Shown: piece after piece, positions 1-5,584 of the stretch
Layout: each line of letters starts with the position of its first letter
How positions within the stretch are numbered: the stretch's first letter is position 1
NCBI GenBank assembly: GCA_031273835.1
Contig: JAISRD010000124.1
Span: forward strand, 1-5,584
Source: Treponema sp.
GTDB taxonomy: Bacteria > Spirochaetota > Spirochaetia > Treponematales > Breznakiellaceae
Length of the DNA stretch: 5,584 nucleotides
Direction of reading: 5' to 3'
Position numbers and translations under genes: made by a program
The notes under the pieces: generated by a model
Databases searched by the model: none
What the model was told of the DNA's origin: nothing
What the model saw: the letters and a program-made list of their open reading frames with translations, nothing else

Positions 1-2658
1 GCCGACATTGCCCGGCTTGCCCTCGACGCCCTGAGCCGTTTCCCCGACATAAGGCGGGTATACAAGGAATCAATTAAAAAAATAATGATAGACGAATTCC
101 AGGACAACAACAGCCTCCAGCGGGACCTGATCTTTTTCCTCGCGGAAAAGCCAGAACGGGACAGCCCGGAACTGCCGGAACCGGGGGAACTGGTTCCGGG
201 GAAGGTTTTTTTTGTGGGGGATGAAAAACAGTCCATATTCCGTTTCCGGGGGGCCGATGTTTCGGTGTTCCGCCGCCTTACCCGGGACCTGGGGGGGGGC
301 CTTAACTTAAGCCGGAATTACCGTTCCCACCCCGGCCTCGTCAGGGCCTTTAACCGTATCTTCGGCGGCCTCCGCTCAAAGGACGATCCCGCCCCTTCGC
401 CGGGGATCTTCCCCCCCCCGGAAAAGGAAAGGGCCCCCTATGAAGCGTCCTACTCCTGGACCGAAAGCCCGGAACCGGAGGGGGGGCCCGGTCAAGGGCC
501 CGGCGGAGAACGCCTGCACTTTGCCCTCCTTGATGAGGATCAGATCGGGGAAGGTAATTTTCCCGGCCCCGAGGAACTTGAGGCGGCCTTCATAGCCTGT
601 AAGATCCGGGACATGATAAAGCGGGGCTCGGCGGTGTACGACAAGCAGAGGAAAGAAAACCGGCCCTGCACCTACGGCGACTTTGCCGTACTTCAGCGCA
701 GCTACAGCCGTCAGTACGTCCTGGAGAAACAGCTTAAACTCTTCGGCATACCCTTCAACGCCAACAGGCCTTCGGGACTTTTTAACGAAGCCCCGGTAAA
801 CGATCTCCGCGCCCTGCTTACCCTCGTCGTATACCCGGAAGACCGTATCGCCTACGGCGCGCTGCTCCGCTCCCCCTTTGTCCGACTCAGTGACGACGCC
901 TTCGGCCTCTGCATGCTCGCCGCCGAAGCCCCCCCTTCGGGACTCCGGACGCCTCAGGGGCCCGGAGCGCCCTTTGACGAAAGGACCGGGGAACTGCTGC
1001 CCCCCGGGGACCGGGAACGCTACCGGGAAGCGGGGGAACGGTTCCGGGCAATCCGGGAAGACGCCCGGAACCTGACAGCGGCGGAACTCCTCACCAGGCT
1101 CTGGTATGACGAAGGCTACCGCTATGAGACGGTATGGTCCGCCTCTTCCCAGGTATACGGCGATCTCTACGATCTGCTTTTTGAACTCGCCCGGCATATT
1201 GACGAGCGGGGCGGGGGGCTCTGCGATTTTATCGACTACCTGGACCGGCTGGCCGAAAAGCAGGAAAAAAACGACGACCTGGATCAGAACGGCGAGGGGC
1301 CGGGGGTGAGGATCATGTCGATCCACAAATGCAAGGGCCTGGAATTTCCCGTGGTGTTTCTCTTCGGGTGCAGCAAAATAGAACGGACCGGCGGGGCTTC
1401 CCTGACTTCATATTCGGAGAAGTGGGGCCTGGCGCTGGACCTGCCCCAGGCGGAAGAGCTGCCCCTTAAGGGGGGAAACTATTTTTCCCTGCTGGAAAAA
1501 GAAGAGGAAAGGCGGAAAGAAGAAGCCGAACTGAGGCGGCTCCTCTACGTGGCCATGACCCGGGCCGAAAGCGAACTCTACCTTACCGCGGTACTGAAAA
1601 AACAGCCCGAGGGAAAGGAAAAAACGGAGGGCCCCGCCTTCGGCGGCTATGGCGAGGCTTACCTCAGGGAAAGACTGGTACGCCTTAACGCCGAAGATGA
1701 AAAAAGCGGGGCTTCAAAACAAAAACCGGGAAGCTTGAGTTTTTTAAGGCTCCTCCTTCCGGTCCTCGCCGGAACGGAGGAGCCCCCCTATACCATTGAG
1801 CCGATCCCCGCTCTTGACCGGAACGCCCTGCGGGGGCTTGCCGGAACCGGGGGGAAAGAAACCGCCCAAAGCCCCCTTGGGGAAAAAACCATGGAGGAGG
1901 CCGCCGCCGCCGCCGCCCCCTTCTATGAAACAACGGCGCCCCCCCCCCGGACGAGGCCCCTGCCCCTCACCATCCCGGCAAGCGGCCTCCACGTACCGCG
2001 GCTCGAAGCCGCCGGGCCCCCGGCGGAATTCCCCGGCCCGGCCCGGAACGCCCCGGAGGGCCTGGAGGGGCTGCTAAAAAAAGCGGGGCTGGAAGCGGCG
2101 GAATTCGGGACCCTGGTACACGGCTTTATCGAGGACCGTTTTTCAGGCCGGGAGGAACGTATCCCCCCCCGGTTCTCCGCGAGATGCGGCGAGTCCCTCC
2201 TGGGACCTTTAAGGGAACAGGCCCGGGTCATGGCCGACGCCTTCTTCGCCTCCCCCCTGGGCCGGCTCGCCCTGGCCGCTTCCTTCCGTAAAACCGAATA
2301 CCCGATCCTAAGCGCCGTTGAACTGCCCGCCGGGGTCCGGGAGGGAGAGGCCTCCTGCGGGCCCGGCAGGGTAATCATCTCGGGAAAACTCGACCTGATC
2401 TTCGAGGGCGGCGGGGCCCTGCATGTGGTGGATTTTAAGAGCGACAGAACCGAGGAGATAAGCCGCCATCTCGGTCAGCTCGCCGTCTACCGCCGGGCGG
2501 TGTCGGATATTTTCGGTTCCCCCCTCTCAGGACGGGAGGAGGGCCCGCCGGTACGGTGCTGGCTCTACTATTTACGGAGCGGCAGGGAACGGGAACTCAG
2601 CGGGGAACTCGACCTCATAAGTCCGGAGGAACTTGCCGCCGGGTTTACCGGTAATTGA
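1..2658 (+). CDS. addA: AddA/RecB-type ATP-dependent helicase-nuclease subunit (5'-truncated by the window)
   Basis: The reading frame is open from base 1, so the gene starts upstream; 885 residues are visible (numbered here from base 1) and the stop is TGA at 2656-2658. UvrD/Rep superfamily 1 helicase motifs follow in order: motif II DEFQD at 31-35, motif III GDEKQSIFRFRGAD near 73-86, motif IV LSRNYRSH near 103-110, motif V VRIMSIHKCKGLEF at 436-449 and motif VI LRRLLYVAMTRA from 511. Walker A and motif Ia must lie before the window. A low-complexity linker leads to a RecB-family nuclease domain: GTLVH 703-707, GKLDLI with D798, VVDFKSD with D811 and K813, then Q826/Y830. The D-13-D-2-K spacing equals that of the E. 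coli RecB nuclease site, so the nuclease should be active. The family unwinds and resects double-strand ends for RecA-dependent repair in the cytoplasm. Motif V wording favours AddA over RecB, but that choice is less certain. An addB-like partner may lie upstream; it is not visible. Confidence 0.9.
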   Translation, partial: ADIARLALDALSRFPDIRRVYKESIKKIMIDEFQDNNSLQRDLIFFLAEKPERDSPELPEPGELVPGKVFFVGDEKQSIFRFRGADVSVFRRLTRDLGGGLNLSRNYRSHPGLVRAFNRIFGGLRSKDDPAPSPGIFPPPEKERAPYEASYSWTESPEPEGGPGQGPGGERLHFALLDEDQIGEGNFPGPEELEAAFIACKIRDMIKRGSAVYDKQRKENRPCTYGDFAVLQRSYSRQYVLEKQLKLFGIPFNANRPSGLFNEAPVNDLRALLTLVVYPEDRIAYGALLRSPFVRLSDDAFGLCMLAAEAPPSGLRTPQGPGAPFDERTGELLPPGDRERYREAGERFRAIREDARNLTAAELLTRLWYDEGYRYETVWSASSQVYGDLYDLLFELARHIDERGGGLCDFIDYLDRLAEKQEKNDDLDQNGEGPGVRIMSIHKCKGLEFPVVFLFGCSKIERTGGASLTSYSEKWGLALDLPQAEELPLKGGNYFSLLEKEEERRKEEAELRRLLYVAMTRAESELYLTAVLKKQPEGKEKTEGPAFGGYGEAYLRERLVRLNAEDEKSGASKQKPGSLSFLRLLLPVLAGTEEPPYTIEPIPALDRNALRGLAGTGGKETAQSPLGEKTMEEAAAAAAPFYETTAPPPRTRPLPLTIPASGLHVPRLEAAGPPAEFPGPARNAPEGLEGLLKKAGLEAAEFGTLVHGFIEDRFSGREERIPPRFSARCGESLLGPLREQARVMADAFFASPLGRLALAASFRKTEYPILSAVELPAGVREGEASCGPGRVIISGKLDLIFEGGGALHVVDFKSDRTEEISRHLGQLAVYRRAVSDIFGSPLSGREEGPPVRCWLYYLRSGRERELSGELDLISPEELAAGFTGN
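1900..1917 (+). repeat. (GCC)6 trinucleotide repeat inside the helicase-nuclease gene
   Basis: Six perfect in-frame GCC codons encode six alanines in the linker between helicase motif VI and the nuclease domain. A C10 run follows 21 bp later (1939-1948), encoding Pro-Pro-Pro. Length change of the triplet repeat would keep the frame and only alter linker length. Confidence 0.85.
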
Positions 2659-2702
2659 TCCCGCCGTATCATGATAATGATTTAGAAAAAGCCAACAATA
2701 AA
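2659..2702. other. Convergent intergenic gap between the helicase-nuclease gene and miaA
   Basis: This 44-bp AT-rich spacer separates two genes that meet tail to tail. It has stop codons in several frames and a short palindrome, ATCATGAT, at 2668-2675. I see no GC-rich hairpin followed by a T run on either strand, so no intrinsic terminator can be called; the two transcripts may overlap at their 3' ends. Confidence 0.6.
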
Positions 2703-3662
2703 CTAAAGGAAATGGTCCCGAAGCTCCGCGCTTATGCGGCCGGGGGCTTCCTCAGCGGAAACCGTTATGATACCGGAACCGGGGATACTTCTTAGGCCCT
2801 CAAAATAGGTAAGCTGCCGCTTCGCGTAACGTCTGCTGTTCCGCGCCGCAAGGGCCTTGACCCCCGGCAGGTCCGCCGAAAGCCTCCAGGCTCCGCCGGC
2901 TTCTTCAACAAAGAATTCCCGGTACCCAATGGCCCGCAGCCCCGGGTCCCGTGGGGTATAGCCCCGTAAAAAGAGCCCCTCCACTTCGGCGGGAAGCCCC
3001 TGATCAAACATTTCCCCGCAGCGCAGTTCTATGCGGCGGTAGAGTTCTTCCCGGGGCCGTTTTATCTCCACTACGCGAAAATCGTATCCTTCCCGGGGTT
3101 TTTCCGGCGGGGCAAAGGAACTGAGGGGTGAACCGGAAGATCTGACCACTTCCAGGGCGCGGAGCAGCCTGTAGGTATCGTTGATATGAATGCGTTCCGC
3201 GCTTTCGCCGTCCGTCCGCGAAAGTTCTTTTCTAAGGGCTTCCGGCCCCTTTTGGGCCAGTTCTTCTTTGAGGGCCCGCCGCAGCGAGGGGTCCGAAGGG
3301 GGGGCCCCGCTGAGGCCGAAAATAAAGTTTCTAAGGTAGAACCCCGTACCCCCCGCCACCACGGGGAGCTTTCCCCGCCGGGCAATATCCGCGCAGGCCC
3401 TGTCGGCCAGGCGGACAAAATCACCGGCGTTGAAGGGTTCATCGGGGTCCCGTATGTCAATAAGATGATGGGGAAGCACCGCGCAGAGGGCCTTATCCGG
3501 CTTGGCGGTCCCAATATCCATGCCCCGGTATACCTGCATGGAGTCGGCGGATACCACCTCGGCGGGGAACGCGGGGCGGGGGCCGGTAAAAAGTTCCTTA
3601 AGTATGCCGGTTTTGCCCGACGCGGTGGGGCCGAATAGTACCAGTACCGGAATTACCGGCAT
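2703..3662 (-). CDS. miaA: tRNA dimethylallyltransferase (tRNA A37 isopentenyltransferase) MiaA
   Basis: The 319-residue product has the full MiaA signature and the usual length for the family (about 300-320). Visible motifs are the P-loop GPTASGKT at 11-18, SADSMQVYRGMDIGTAKP around 38-55 with the conserved Asp40, HHLIDIRDPDEPFNAGDF at 65-82, VVAGGTGFYLRN at 101-112, AERIHINDTYRLLRALEV at 155-172, AIGYREF at 244-250 and RRYAKRQLTYF at 277-287. The enzyme transfers a dimethylallyl group from DMAPP to the N6 of A37 in tRNAs that read UNN codons, which supports codon-anticodon pairing; it is cytosolic. The ATG at 3660-3662 is supported by an AAGG Shine-Dalgarno-like element 7 nt upstream. The gene begins 18 bp after the rpoZ stop on the same strand and is probably co-transcribed with it. 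Small differences from the common consensus are HIND for HPND and TYF for TWF. I see no frameshift. Confidence 0.97.
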   Translation of the reverse strand: MPVIPVLVLFGPTASGKTGILKELFTGPRPAFPAEVVSADSMQVYRGMDIGTAKPDKALCAVLPHHLIDIRDPDEPFNAGDFVRLADRACADIARRGKLPVVAGGTGFYLRNFIFGLSGAPPSDPSLRRALKEELAQKGPEALRKELSRTDGESAERIHINDTYRLLRALEVVRSSGSPLSSFAPPEKPREGYDFRVVEIKRPREELYRRIELRCGEMFDQGLPAEVEGLFLRGYTPRDPGLRAIGYREFFVEEAGGAWRLSADLPGVKALAARNSRRYAKRQLTYFEGLRSIPGSGIITVSAEEAPGRISAELRDHFL

Positions 3663-3669
3663 AGCTATG

Positions 3670-3680
3670 CCTTATCCTTT
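3670..3680 (-). promoter_or_regulatory. Ribosome binding site of miaA
   Basis: On the minus strand this reads AAAGGATAAGG. The AAGG closest to the gene ends 7 nt before the ATG at 3662, while the AGGA further upstream has a 12-nt spacing. It fills the short gap after the rpoZ stop codon and supports the chosen miaA start. Confidence 0.6.
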
Positions 3681-3881
3681 CTAGGAGACCGTATCGTCCA
3701 GGCGGAATCTTATTTCCTTGGTAAAAAGCTGCTGGGCCGCCAGGGATACTACCTTGCCGTTGTTTTCATCCACTTCGGGGTCCCTCAGCATGGCAAGCTG
3801 ATACGCCCTGCGGGACGCGGCGCTGGTAATTTCGTACATATTGTCTTTGTATTCGATTAGTTGTTCCAGGGGAAAAATCAT
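3681..3881 (-). CDS. rpoZ: DNA-directed RNA polymerase omega subunit (short spirochaete-type)
   Basis: A 66-residue protein starting MIFPLEQLIEY. The core YEITSAASRRAYQLA (residues 16-30) followed by GKVVSLAAQQL (about 42-52) matches the two conserved blocks of the RpoZ/Rpb6 family, including the AA-x-RA-x-QL helix. Omega binds the beta' subunit and helps assemble and stabilise core RNA polymerase; in several bacteria it also contributes to the ppGpp site. At 66 aa it is shorter than the 91-aa E. coli protein and lacks an extended C-terminus. miaA follows 18 bp later on the same strand. No Shine-Dalgarno sequence lies before the ATG; a sigma-70-type promoter ends 5 nt upstream instead (see the promoter entry). 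A start at internal Met15 is possible but would remove the conserved N-terminus. The identification rests on motif recognition from memory, as the protein is short. Confidence 0.88.
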   Translation of the reverse strand: MIFPLEQLIEYKDNMYEITSAASRRAYQLAMLRDPEVDENNGKVVSLAAQQLFTKEIRFRLDDTVS

Positions 3882-3886
3882 AACTT

Positions 3887-3915
3887 ACTATACACAGGGG
3901 GCGTTTTTATGTAAA
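3887..3915 (-). promoter_or_regulatory. Sigma-70-type promoter of rpoZ-miaA
   Basis: On the minus strand the -35 element TTTACA (3915-3910; consensus TTGACA) and the -10 element TATAGT (3892-3887; consensus TATAAT) are separated by exactly 17 bp. Each hexamer matches 5 of 6 positions. Only 5 nt (AAGTT) lie between the -10 element and the rpoZ ATG, so the expected transcription start falls on or next to the A of the start codon. It is the only strong promoter I could recognise in the window. Confidence 0.7.
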
Positions 3916-3923
3916 GACGGCAG

Positions 3924-3948
3924 TGCCCCGGGTTTTTTGTCCCCGGCA
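3924..3948 (-). terminator. Hairpin downstream of the transporter gene, possible non-canonical terminator
   Basis: Bases 3924-3932 pair with 3942-3948 in a 7-bp stem with a two-base bulge and a 9-nt loop. The hairpin lies about 60 bp past the transporter stop codon and 8 bp before the rpoZ -35 element, a plausible place for termination. On the minus strand no U-rich tract follows it, so this is not a standard intrinsic terminator and the call is weak. Confidence 0.25.
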
Positions 3949-3981
3949 TCCATGCCGTCCGCTTCACCGTCGAGCGGATGC
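3946..3981. repeat. Overlapping inverted repeats in the transporter-rpoZ intergenic region
   Basis: GCATCC at 3946-3951 is complementary to GGATGC at 3976-3981. Nested inside, TCCGCT at 3958-3963 is complementary to AGCGGA at 3973-3978 with a 9-nt loop. The two right-hand arms overlap, so the pairings exclude each other. They fall in the 3' untranslated part of the transporter mRNA. No known riboswitch or RNA family is recognised. Confidence 0.4.
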
Positions 3982-4006
3982 TCAGGCGGGAACGGAGGGG
4001 GCCGCT

Positions 4007-5584
4007 TTAGTTCATGTGGAACAGAGCTTCGGAAATATTGTAACAAAAATCGCCAAGCCGTTCGATGCGCCGCACCAAATCTATAAAGAGCAGTTCCATC
4101 TTTACATCGGCCCCGGCCATGATGCGTTTTCTTCCGAGCTTCCGCAGTTTATTCCGGGACTTGTCAATGGTATTTTCCAGCTTTTCCGCAAATTGTATCT
4201 GTTCCCCCGTGATGGGATGCCCCAGATGCCTGCGCACAAAGGAAAGAAACTCCTCCACCTGTTTTACATAGGGGGTAAGCCCCTCTATTTCCTTGCGCTT
4301 GAACAGATGGTTCTTTTTTACGCTCCGTTCAAGGGTCATGCTTATTCCGCAGCAGTCATCGGCCATATCCTCAAGGTCCGCTATTATCCTCAGGAGCTGG
4401 GAGATATTGTATTCCGATTTGGGCGAAAGCTGGAGCCTGGTAACTTCTATCAGAAAGCGGGTCAGCTCTTCCCTCATTTCATCCGCCCAGTCTTCCTTGG
4501 CCTTCATCGACTGCACAAGCTCATTCACGAGGTCTTCCCTGTTCATCCCGCCCCCGGCCGGATTTTCCGAACCGGGAGGCCTGAGGGGATTTTCCCGGTC
4601 CTCGTCAAAGAGGAGCCGCTGTTCGCCTTCCGTGTCGGCCAGGGACAATTTGATCAGGGCCTCGCTGGCCTGGGCGTACATATCCGCCACAAGGCCGGCC
4701 ATGTCCCGGATTTCCTTTTCGGCCATGACGATGTTGAATTCCGGGGCCGGTATCATACCCGAGGGGATTTCAAGTTTATAATGCTCCGCCTGTTTTTCGT
4801 CCTCTTTTTTATCCTTGAAGAAAAAGGAAGCGATGGCGGCGATCTGCTTTACAAAGGGCAGAAACAGGATCGTGCTGCCGGCGTTAAAAACCGTGTGGAA
4901 CATGGCAAGATGGGTGGTAACGCCGGCCCCGCTTAAGGAGCCGGGGGTCAGGAAATCCACCGCCTGAAGCATGGGCCTGAAAAAGACAAGGGCCAGGGCG
5001 GACCCGGCGACATTAAAAAACACATGGACCAGGGCTGTCTGCTTGGCGGCGGTTTTGGTTCCTATGGCCGCCATGATCGCGTCTATGGTGGTGCCGACAT
5101 TGGCCCCTAAAATCATGGAAGCGGCAATGGGGAAATCGATCATTTCCCGGTAAGCAAGGGCTATGGTCAAGGTGATGGTAGCCGCCGATGAATGCATCAG
5201 CAGGGTTACCACGGTTCCCATGCCCAATCCTATAAGGACCGAAACAAAGCCGAGCTGCGATATGCCGTCAATAAAGGCAAGAGAATCAGGTCCTATACGG
5301 GGAAGGGCGTTGTTAATAAACTCAAGGCCGATAAACAAAAAACCGAAACCCAGCAGGGCTTCTCCCCAGTCGCCGTATTTCCATTTGGGGAGGCGCATTA
5401 AAAAACCTATCCCCACGATGGGAAGGGCAAAGACGGAGATGTCGACCTTATAGCCCGCCAGCGAGACAAGCCAGGCGGTGGTGGTGGTGCCGACATTGGC
5501 CCCCATGATCACCCCGGCCGCCTGGGTCAGGGTTAAAAGCCCCGCGTTGACAAAGGAAACCAGCATCACCGTGGTGGCCGAGGA
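4007..5584 (-). CDS. Na+/phosphate cotransporter family protein with C-terminal PhoU-like domain (5'-truncated by the window)
   Basis: The frame is open to the window edge; 525 residues are visible (numbered from base 5584) and the stop is TAA at 4007-4009. The edge begins with SSATTVML, the end of the first QSSSATT-type signature, so the true start lies outside; the GTG and ATG near 5567 are internal codons. The family's inverted duplication is seen as GANVGTT at 28-34 in the first repeat, and HSSAAT at 131-136 plus GANVGTT at 160-166 in the second. Several hydrophobic membrane segments cover about residues 1-255, followed by a charged stretch (KDKKEDEKQ) and a cytoplasmic helical region resembling PhoU. 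Two ExxxD metal-type motifs occur there, EDMAD near 405-409 and ERLGD near 508-512. Relatives include NptA and E. coli YjbB; they move phosphate across the inner membrane, and YjbB-type proteins with PhoU tails are linked to phosphate export. Transport direction cannot be decided here. It lies upstream of rpoZ on the same strand but is separated by 125 bp with a new promoter. Confidence 0.93.
   Translation of the reverse strand, partial: SSATTVMLVSFVNAGLLTLTQAAGVIMGANVGTTTTAWLVSLAGYKVDISVFALPIVGIGFLMRLPKWKYGDWGEALLGFGFLFIGLEFINNALPRIGPDSLAFIDGISQLGFVSVLIGLGMGTVVTLLMHSSAATITLTIALAYREMIDFPIAASMILGANVGTTIDAIMAAIGTKTAAKQTALVHVFFNVAGSALALVFFRPMLQAVDFLTPGSLSGAGVTTHLAMFHTVFNAGSTILFLPFVKQIAAIASFFFKDKKEDEKQAEHYKLEIPSGMIPAPEFNIVMAEKEIRDMAGLVADMYAQASEALIKLSLADTEGEQRLLFDEDRENPLRPPGSENPAGGGMNREDLVNELVQSMKAKEDWADEMREELTRFLIEVTRLQLSPKSEYNISQLLRIIADLEDMADDCCGISMTLERSVKKNHLFKRKEIEGLTPYVKQVEEFLSFVRRHLGHPITGEQIQFAEKLENTIDKSRNKLRKLGRKRIMAGADVKMELLFIDLVRRIERLGDFCYNISEALFHMN
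5086..5107. repeat. 22-bp direct repeat, copy 1 (second transporter half)
   Basis: These 22 bases are identical to 5482-5503. Read on the minus strand they encode the GANVGTT signature of the second half of the transporter. The repeat reflects the internal duplication of the protein with the same codons used in both copies. Confidence 0.85.
5482..5503. repeat. 22-bp direct repeat, copy 2 (first transporter half)
   Basis: Identical to 5086-5107, 396 bp apart and in the same orientation. It encodes the GANVGTT signature of the first half of the transporter. Confidence 0.85.

Noticed and set aside
376..1326. A 316-codon open frame on the minus strand opposite the helicase-nuclease gene
   Set aside because: It lies wholly antisense to conserved helicase coding sequence, has no recognisable domain, and its Pro/Gly/Arg/Phe-rich translation is typical of reverse frames in GC-rich genes.
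1685..2378. Several overlapping plus- and minus-strand open frames in the linker and nuclease region
   Set aside because: They consist of low-complexity Pro/Arg/Gly sequence produced by the GC-rich runs, and the frame with the nuclease motifs is clearly the coding one.
3897..3938. Possible plus-strand terminator (GGGGC...GCCCC then GGG and T6)
   Set aside because: The loop would be over 20 nt, and no plus-strand gene ends here for it to serve.
3923..4936. A 337-codon open frame on the plus strand opposite the transporter gene
   Set aside because: It is antisense to the conserved PhoU-like region and also covers the intergenic region; the translation shows no family motif. Best explained as a codon-usage shadow.
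5192..5453. Short plus-strand open frames opposite the transporter membrane domain
   Set aside because: They are antisense to conserved transmembrane sequence and have no start-site or domain support.
5564..5569. Start of the transporter at GTG 5567-5569 or ATG 5564-5566
   Set aside because: The frame continues to the window edge with SSATT, part of the conserved family signature, so these codons are internal.
1..5584. A search for defence islands, toxin-antitoxin pairs, CRISPR arrays, insertion sequences, tRNA genes or phage genes
   Set aside because: No array periodicity, terminal inverted repeats, transposase motifs or tRNA-like folds were seen; all coding space is explained by four housekeeping families. 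The helicase-nuclease looks like chromosomal AddA/RecB rather than a defence protein.

Overview
The window holds four genes and no sign of a mobile element, CRISPR array or RNA gene. Two of the genes run off the edges. The DNA is GC-rich by eye, with many GGG and CCC codons and long G or C runs. The omega-like RNA polymerase protein is very short (66 aa) and begins MIFPLEQLIEY. This is the form I associate with spirochaetes of the Treponema group, so a Treponema-like spirochaete with a fairly GC-rich genome (for example a termite-gut relative) is my best guess. That assignment comes from memory of protein families and has not been checked.

Layout. Bases 1-2658 (+) are the 3' part of an AddA/RecB-type helicase-nuclease gene. 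It covers helicase motifs II to VI and a complete C-terminal RecB-family nuclease domain; the Walker A end lies before base 1. A 44-bp AT-rich gap with no clear terminator separates it from a convergent minus-strand group. Read in their own direction, the minus-strand genes are a Na+/phosphate cotransporter with a PhoU-like tail (5584-4007, 5' end outside the window), a 125-bp intergenic region with a good sigma-70-type promoter, rpoZ for the omega subunit (3881-3681), and miaA for tRNA dimethylallyltransferase (3662-2703).

rpoZ and miaA are 18 bp apart and look like one transcription unit started from the promoter at 3887-3915. That promoter sits so close to the rpoZ ATG that the mRNA is predicted to be leaderless. 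The genes are housekeeping functions: double-strand-break processing, phosphate transport, RNA polymerase assembly and tRNA A37 modification. Nothing ties them into one pathway.

I found no convincing undescribed system. The points most worth a second look are the predicted leaderless rpoZ-miaA transcript and the run of 8-10 bp poly-G/poly-C tracts plus a GCC microsatellite inside the helicase-nuclease gene, which could be slippage sites.
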